Below the pieces are notes generated by a model. That model was not told where the DNA came from, did no database searches, and saw only the letters and a list, made by a program, of their open reading frames with translations. Of a stretch of DNA of 64,000 bases, positions 58,260 through 64,000 are shown one piece after another; within the stretch, counting starts at the first letter, position 1; each line of letters starts with the position of its first letter. The stretch covers positions 47,932-111,931 of the forward strand of contig WIDE01000014.1 of assembly GCA_015039315.1 (NCBI GenBank). The letters run 5' to 3'. The position numbers and the translations under genes are program-made. The DNA is from Clavulina sp. PMI_390. Lineage: Eukaryota > Basidiomycota > Agaricomycetes > Cantharellales > Hydnaceae.

Positions 58260-60657
58260 ATGGATAATGGGTTCTCGGCATTCGTGACTCTGTTGAGTCA
58301 AAACGATAATGGTATCAGGCAGATACCGGAGGACACTCTATACGCATCTATTGCGTACTACACCCATACCCTCCCCGTCACCCACCTTCCCGCATTTATT
58401 CGCGCACTCATCACCTCGCCCTCACTATGGAACGACAGGACTTGGTCTCACTTGATTGGAACCCAGGCTGCAGTTCGGCAGTCCTTCAGGCTCAAGTTGG
58501 CTCTGTTAAAGAAGTCGGTTGCGTCAAGTCTCATCTTTGGTCAAGACTTGGCCTCCCCACTCTCACAGTGGGTGAAGGCTCTCGGTGAAGGACTTGCCTC
58601 CGGAAACACTCTCGGCCATTTGCACGCGTCTATTGCAATCCTTTCAGGTGTTATAGGGGGCCTCGATGATATCAATCAGAGCGCGTCCTTGGTGAGGCTG
58701 AGGCACAACATGGCCCGGCTACTCACCACGACATGTGCCGAGACCCTACGATTTCATGTTGCCTCAGCGAGAGACCAGTGGGGAGGGGAATTTGCTGCTA
58801 CTGCTAGCCCCTGTGGGTGGATTTAGACTGCTTTCTGTGAAAGGTACTGATAGTTCATGACCAGATTCTCGGTCTTTGACCGTGTGCCTGCTCGCTCGTG
58901 CGCTCCCTTCCGTTTCAAATGATTACCTACCCCCTCTACCACTGAAGGTAACACCCTTTGCATGCCACGGAAGCAATATTCTCAGCCCTCCTTCTTAGCA
59001 TCTTATTCCTCTGCTTCAACGAGAGCTTGTGGCGTGCTATCAGAATGGGCATTATCTAGATCTGGCTATGTCCGCTGAACGCAACTTACAAGGAGAAGCC
59101 ACCTTTAGAGTGAGTTTTACTCACTGTGGAATGTCGCCAATAATACTTATTTGTTGGTGTTCAGGACCTGCCAGCTGCCCAAAACGCACTCCAGCAACTT
59201 CATTCCTCCTTTATTTTCTCTAGCGCTGGGGCTCTCCATCAACTGTTAGACAGATGCACTTCTGTTCTCATCATTTCGGAGCCAGCACTAGCGTGGTCAT
59301 TTGTGTCTGAAAGTGCTGAAAGTTTTCAGAATGTCGCAGCAGCAGTGGAAGCCGCCTGGCTCGGTTCAGCATTATCAACAGTCGGGCAGCAGTCTAAAAT
59401 TGGTGAGTTATTAGGTCACTTTGAGGCATTCTGCCTACTAATACCCCCCATCAAGCTTCCAATGCCGCTCAGCCGCTCGCACTCATATGGGATACTCTGA
59501 AGAACTTGCTATTTTCCTGCCTAATATCGGCGCAGTCCCATGTGAACATTTGCGCGTTTCATCACCATCCGTCCACTTTTGCGGTGTCTAGACCAATTGA
59601 AGTGGTTTCTGTCACCCTTCGTACCCTCTTCCATCTATCCTTCATTAGTTCTCACTTTGGAGGAAGCGTTGCAGACGCTTCAGGGCTGCCTCAGCAGAAG
59701 CGTGCATTTTTCGGCTCCTTAGACATACTTTCAACACAGCCGCCGGCTTGTGAAGCACTGCTCTCCAGCCTAATATCCTTGACCCGTGCGTTCCTCACAC
59801 AATATTGAGTCACCTGTTGTACTGACGATGTTATATCCAGAGTCTACACCTCCTTCGTTGGTGAGAAGGAGTCGATCAGCATTTGTCCTCCACTGTGCCG
59901 AACAACTCGTGCCGTGCGTGACAGACGCGTTCCTCCAGCTCTCTCTAGTTCCGTTCGCTCAACCGTAAGTTCCCTGACGTTCTGCGCGGAGTGCTATGCT
60001 GACTATGAGCTTGTTGTTTGTTCAAGATTCCTCACGATCAACACCACTCGCGATACGTTCGAGTCGGCGCATTCGGTCATTCTAGCGATCTTTGCCAACA
60101 ATGGTAGCCGGGAGCGGTTTGCGGCAACATCACGCGATGGCAGAGATAAGCTATCCCGCACCCTAGCCCCTCTGTATCTCGAGTCCCTCCTGCAGGTTAG
60201 CGGAAGTGTGAATGAACGGCCTCAGATCCAAGCTAACCGACGTGCGTTGTAGAATCTGACGGATGATGGGCTCTCGTCAGATCAGCTGCAACTCGCTTTC
60301 AGCAGTGTCGTGCGGAGTCTTTGTGCCTCTGGCGAGACCGAGCTGGCTTGGCACTGTGTTGACTCCTTTGTTCAACGATTGCGTGCAGTTCGGCAGGCAA
60401 TACCGCCTCGGGCCAAAGAGCGCGAGCGTCTCGAACGTAGCTTGATATCATCTATCTCGGCCACTGACACCCTACTGCTGCCGCGGTTGCTGCATGTGGT
60501 CGAGTCTGAGATTCTTGCAGGCGGAAATATGTATCCGAAGGAGATCGCCCAACAAGTCCTTTCAGGCGTTGGGGACGCCCAGAAGGACATTGCCTTGGGG
60601 TGGTGGATGCGTATCCGTGAGGGCATTCGACACCCTGCTGTACATCCCACCTTGTAA
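58260..60657 (+). CDS. helical-repeat protein, tentatively peroxin Pex8-like
   Basis: A multi-exon gene reads from ATG at 58260 (MDNGFSAFVTLLSQNDNGIR) to the stop at 60655-60657. The translation is nearly all alpha-helical, without catalytic motifs, signal peptide or membrane segments. Exons carry LPAFIRALITSPSLWNDRTW, YQNGHYLDLAMSAERNLQGE, FVSESAESFQNVAAAVEAAW, FFGSLDILSTQPPACEALLS, then DTFESAHSVILAIFANNGSR, LAPLYLESLLQ, LQLAFSSVVRSL and a last exon ending VHPTL. The series, especially the FESAHSVILAIF region, reminds me of fungal Pex8, a peroxisomal import protein, but this is from memory of the family and not proven. Known Pex8 proteins often end in a PTS1 signal; this one does not. If not Pex8, it is an unassigned helical-repeat protein. 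Some inner splice sites (59800-59930) remain unresolved. Confidence 0.6.
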
Positions 60658-61990
60658 TATCGATATGAATCGTCCAACTCTCTGTTATGATCGATCGAGC
60701 GTGGCTACGGCGCGGTCCTTGACAGGGTGACCGCGCTGCATATCAACGGGGCACACACCCCGTTTCTTCTAAACTCGAACCATCTGAACACCGTGGATTT
60801 CTCATACTCTGAAACTACAGTCGGGGATTCCAAATCTCAGCTGAAATGGACTGATCTACATTCTTATCAGACATTACAACTGGCCTCGGCGCCCCCAACT
60901 CAACACTAAGGCCCTTGGCACACACGGTGCTTCGTGCCCGAATGGCCGCGCGCGCCATCCAGTTGTTCTACGGGGCCGGAAAACAGTAGGCCATGAGCAT
61001 ACACACTACCGCTTACTGTTTGATTGGAAAAACAAAGTCACTGCCATCTTGGACGAGCTGGAAGGCGGAGCGGTCTCCGAGCCGCGCCGATAGTCGCTCG
61101 GACGGTCCCCTAGCTTAGGGATGCATCCGGGAATCTAATGGCGTGATTCCGGCGTGGAGAATGCGGGAGAGCCTCCGGCGGCGAAGCTTTGATCGTTACT
61201 GTATACACTGGCCGGACCAAGGCTGCGGGGCATCGCCGCGGTGAACGCGCGTTCTGTGGGTCGAGTCTCCCGAGGCATAGCTGTTATGACCTTTATGAGA
61301 TTATGCTGGAGCTCCGTATCAGTGCATGCTTTGATCGTCAGATGGATAGAATGATAGAGAATACGCTGTCGGACTGGCTCAAGTCACCATCAGGTTAGGG
61401 AATACCGAGGGCCGGTGAAGAAGGGCCCGAAAGCCCCTTGGGGGAGCCCCTGGTCCCCTCGAATGGTTCAAGTATCCAATGGTTATGGTGATCAAAGCAA
61501 ATCTACTTAAGGAGGCTCTCCAAGCAGACACAGATTTATAGCTGTGAAGTGATTCATGGTGAGGTATCCACATATTATAGTTCTATGTCATTGGCTTGAG
61601 CAGCGCAATAAATAATCGAGCGGTCAGAATAGCACAGCAGCTTTGTAAGAATGCTTGGCCTGGAGCCGCACTAGGAAAGAACTGAACATATGTCCACCAA
61701 TTGCAAGCTGCCAGCGTGAAAGACGGTGCCTGACCAGAATACAAGGAAGCACTGTCCCTGCGGTTAATGACTACCCCTGGACCAGCCCTTGCGGTACAGC
61801 AAAATATACAGACAAGAGAGCTGCGTGGACAGCTGCCCGGCGGCACAGCGTCAAAACAAACATGAATGACGCACAGCATTCAATTCAGTTACCCACACTT
61901 CCCTTATATACAACACCTTGTCGTTCGTTTTGAAACTCCTCCCCCTCTCCTCCCGCCCCATCACAGCTCGACCACTTGAAATTTTATAGG
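60658..61990. other. intergenic region, about 1.3 kb
   Basis: This lies between the Pex8-like gene and the exchanger gene, both on the plus strand. A GC-rich part at about 60940-61480 differs from its flanks and has no long open frame; it contains partly repeated GCCCCTTGG/GCCCCTGG blocks near 61430-61452. The stretch before 61991 is C/T-rich as in a fungal promoter. I see no tRNA with confidence and no supported gene. Confidence 0.4.
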
Positions 61991-64000
61991 ATGATGGAAT
62001 CATCATCCGAAAAGCCCCCAATCGGTAAGCGGCGAGACTCTTCCAGCGTTGTCGGCAACGCGTGTTTTTGCCTAATCAATCATTTTCCCCCAACTCACTC
62101 ACTGTGACGCTACGGCCCATTCACGACTGCGCATTTGTGGTTCAACTCTTGCCCACCCTCTCACATCCTCTATCTCTGTTCCGACGCTCATTTTTCCAAC
62201 CCATCAACACTCCTTATTCCTTGCGTTCGCTCTGCAGCGTCACCCGGCATCCTTTCAGACGCAGACACCTCGCTTGTAGCCGAAGGATCAAAGCGAGATC
62301 GTGCTGTCTCTATCGAAGAGCCTCGGCCACCCAAAACCACTTCACAAAGCGCTGTTCCCTCGATAAAACCGACCTCGACACGAGCTAGTTCAGTCCCCAA
62401 CCCTGCACGACCTGACGAAACACCCCTCCGACACACTAGCTCCTTACGCTCCAGAATGTCTAATCGCGACGCGCCTGCCCAAAACTCTACCTCTCGAGCG
62501 ATGACCATGGTTTCCATGGGGCTCGTGAAGAAGGAAGCCCCCAAATGGAAAGAGCCCACGGTGCGCCAGGGTATTCGGGCCATCATTTTCGCGTCACGTA
62601 CGTTTTCTTTCTCTGTCCCACCAGATTTTTGCTCGTCCTTGCAAATATCCTGAGATGATTTGGCTTATTGCGTTACAGCCCTCAATTTTCTGGTTATCTT
62701 TGTACCGATATCTGTACGTGCCATAGCCTAGGAATTTCGACTCTTTCCTGCAGGCCCGCCTGACCCCTACCTCCTGGCCCATATAGTGGGCCCTTCACTT
62801 TGCTTTAGATAAGAGCAAATCTTCTAGCGACACGGTCATCTTCGTCAGTAAGTACCCGAATCCGCCACTAGATGATCCTAAGACAATTTCCACCTAATCA
62901 CCACTCGCAGCATGTTTCCTTGCTATCATTCCACTTGCCAAACTTCTCGCATGGGGCACCGAAGAGATTGCTATGCGAGTGGGTCAAACCCTCGGTGGAT
63001 TGCTCAACGCGACTTGTAAGATAATTTACAATTGGTCTTATCCGGCGGTTACGCCCGTGGTCTCATCAATCGCCTGCTCTATCTGGTTGCTTCATAAAAC
63101 GTTGTTCGTGCCGCTGGCTGTTGGTTCCCTCGTTTGTCGGCCATCAATGAACTATAGTCGGCAATGTCGTGGAACTGATCGTCGGTGTTATCGCGTTGGC
63201 GTGAGTCGTAACTTACTGCTCGCTTCAACTCTGGTGCCATTCTGACGGTTCGTTTGATTTGATTTTTCCCTTTACCTCGTGCGCCGACGTCACATGGCAT
63301 TATCCAACTTCCGCTTGGCAAACAAACATCCCGCCTGGGCGTGTTTTTTGGATCAATTCACATCCGCCCAACGAATCGTTGCATTGATGCCGCGCTTCTT
63401 GATACGTACCAACGTCATCCTGCCGCTTGCCGTGGATCGACGGGCTACCCGCCTCGTGCTCCAGTCAATGCAAGCTGAACGTTGTACAAAGCTCCCGTAC
63501 GTATTGTTTCCTTTCCTTTTCGGTCCTCTAGTTCTCTATTCGGCGGTGGCCGCCTGGAGTGTCAAACTGCTACTCTAAATTTGGGGTCTTCAGCGTGCGA
63601 GGCAACAACGAGGGACAATGTTCCCCGCTTTCCCTCAAGGGTCATAATGTCCCTCTTGACAATCCCATAAACGCGGCTTTCTCGCGTGTTGCCGATGTTG
63701 TGCCGTTTTATGAAGCGCAGCAAAGCAAAGATCTGCCTCGCGCTTGCCTGCCGCTGTTATCATCGTCGCTGACGGCCCAGTTACGGGTGTTGTCCTTGCG
63801 ATCTGCTCGATCGCTCGATTTTCACGATCTCTAAATACACCGTGCTAACCTGTCTGTTCTTCTTTTGGCACTCGATGCCACTCGCTGGATCCAGTCGTCG
63901 GTTCAATCCTGTCAAACTTGTTACTGGTTCTCGGGATGTGTTTCTTTGCTGGTGGAACCCGCTTTTCCGAGCAAGGCTTCATGCAGACGGCTGCTCAGCT
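61991..64000 (+). CDS. VCX1: Vcx1/CAX-type calcium-proton exchanger, 3' end outside window
   Basis: The gene starts at 61991 with [11 protein letters not shown] (exon 61991-62024), joined to an exon from 62237 ([20 protein letters not shown]), a Ser/Pro-rich cytoplasmic N-terminus ending [17 protein letters not shown]. Membrane exons follow: [31 protein letters not shown], then the family signature [20 protein letters not shown] and [15 protein letters not shown], which holds the acidic c-1 motif used for Ca2+ transport. After position 63890 [20 protein letters not shown] and [14 protein letters not shown] are clear. Such exchangers move Ca2+ or Mn2+ into the vacuole against protons. About 690 bases between 63204 and 63890 should contain one short exon that I could not place. 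The reading frame runs off the right edge. Confidence 0.88.

Noticed and set aside
1..64000. CRISPR arrays, insertion sequences, rRNA genes or intact transposons
   Set aside because: None were seen on either strand; the only repeats are short microsatellites, small inverted repeats and the partial PRP6 copy. A tRNA scan by program was not possible, so a tRNA could have been missed.

Overview
The window looks like nuclear DNA of a filamentous basidiomycete, probably an Agaricomycete. Genes lie close together on both strands and are cut by many short introns, mostly about 45-80 nt, with GT..AG ends. Several protein families are fungus-specific: a Zn2Cys6 transcription factor, the initiator-tRNA ribosyl-phosphate transferase Rit1, a Bzz1-type F-BAR protein and a fungal Mcm1. 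I cannot name the species. No bacterial operons, CRISPR arrays, plasmid genes or intact transposons were seen. Exon borders below were worked out by hand from reading frame and splice sites, so individual junctions may be off.

Layout. 0.5-2.3 kb: alpha/beta hydrolase (+). 3.9-7.3 kb: Zn2Cys6 transcription factor (-). 7.7-9.5 kb: type II membrane O-fucosyltransferase-like protein (-). 9.8-11.4 kb: unknown Pro/Ser-rich protein (+). 11.6-13.9 kb: compact RecQ-family helicase (-). 14.2-15.7 kb: ribosomal protein uL4 (-). 16.6-18.0 kb: dienoyl-CoA isomerase (-). 18.8-23.1 kb: large kelch-repeat single-pass membrane protein (+). 23.4-26.9 kb: splicing factor Prp6 (-), followed upstream by a decayed partial copy of the same gene (27.5-28.7 kb). 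28.9-32.0 kb: Bzz1 (+). 32.2-33.5 kb: Caf1/Pop2 deadenylase (-). 33.5-35.2 kb: Rit1 (+). 35.3-36.9 kb: eIF3e (-). 37.2-38.2 kb: MPDU1-like PQ-loop protein (+). 38.4-40.0 kb: SET/MYND methyltransferase (-). 40.2-42.8 kb: Red1/ZFC3H1-like zinc-finger protein (+). 43.4-45.4 kb: XPG/Rad2-type nuclease (+). 46.8-48.4 kb: Mcm1/SRF MADS-box factor (-). 50.0-58.1 kb: Gcn2 eIF2-alpha kinase (-). 58.3-60.7 kb: a protein tentatively resembling peroxin Pex8 (+). 62.0 kb to the edge: Vcx1/CAX calcium-proton exchanger, cut by the window end (+).

How the genes relate. Most are housekeeping genes, with a noticeable run of RNA and translation functions between 23 and 58 kb: splicing (Prp6), deadenylation (Caf1), initiator tRNA marking (Rit1), initiation (eIF3e), nuclear RNA surveillance (Red1-like) and translational stress control (Gcn2). 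The dienoyl-CoA isomerase and the possible Pex8 both point to peroxisomes. Several neighbours are divergent with short shared promoters: Caf1/Rit1 68 bp, Gcn2/Pex8-like 183 bp, SMYD/Red1-like 185 bp.

The most unusual things seen are the intron-containing, partly deleted Prp6 copy beside its parent, a roughly 1.37 kb intron near the 3' end of GCN2, a 301-nt intron inside the Mcm1 MADS box that stays open for about 90 codons, and a possible non-AUG N-terminal extension on a PTS1-bearing isomerase. I found no evidence for a wholly new multi-gene system.
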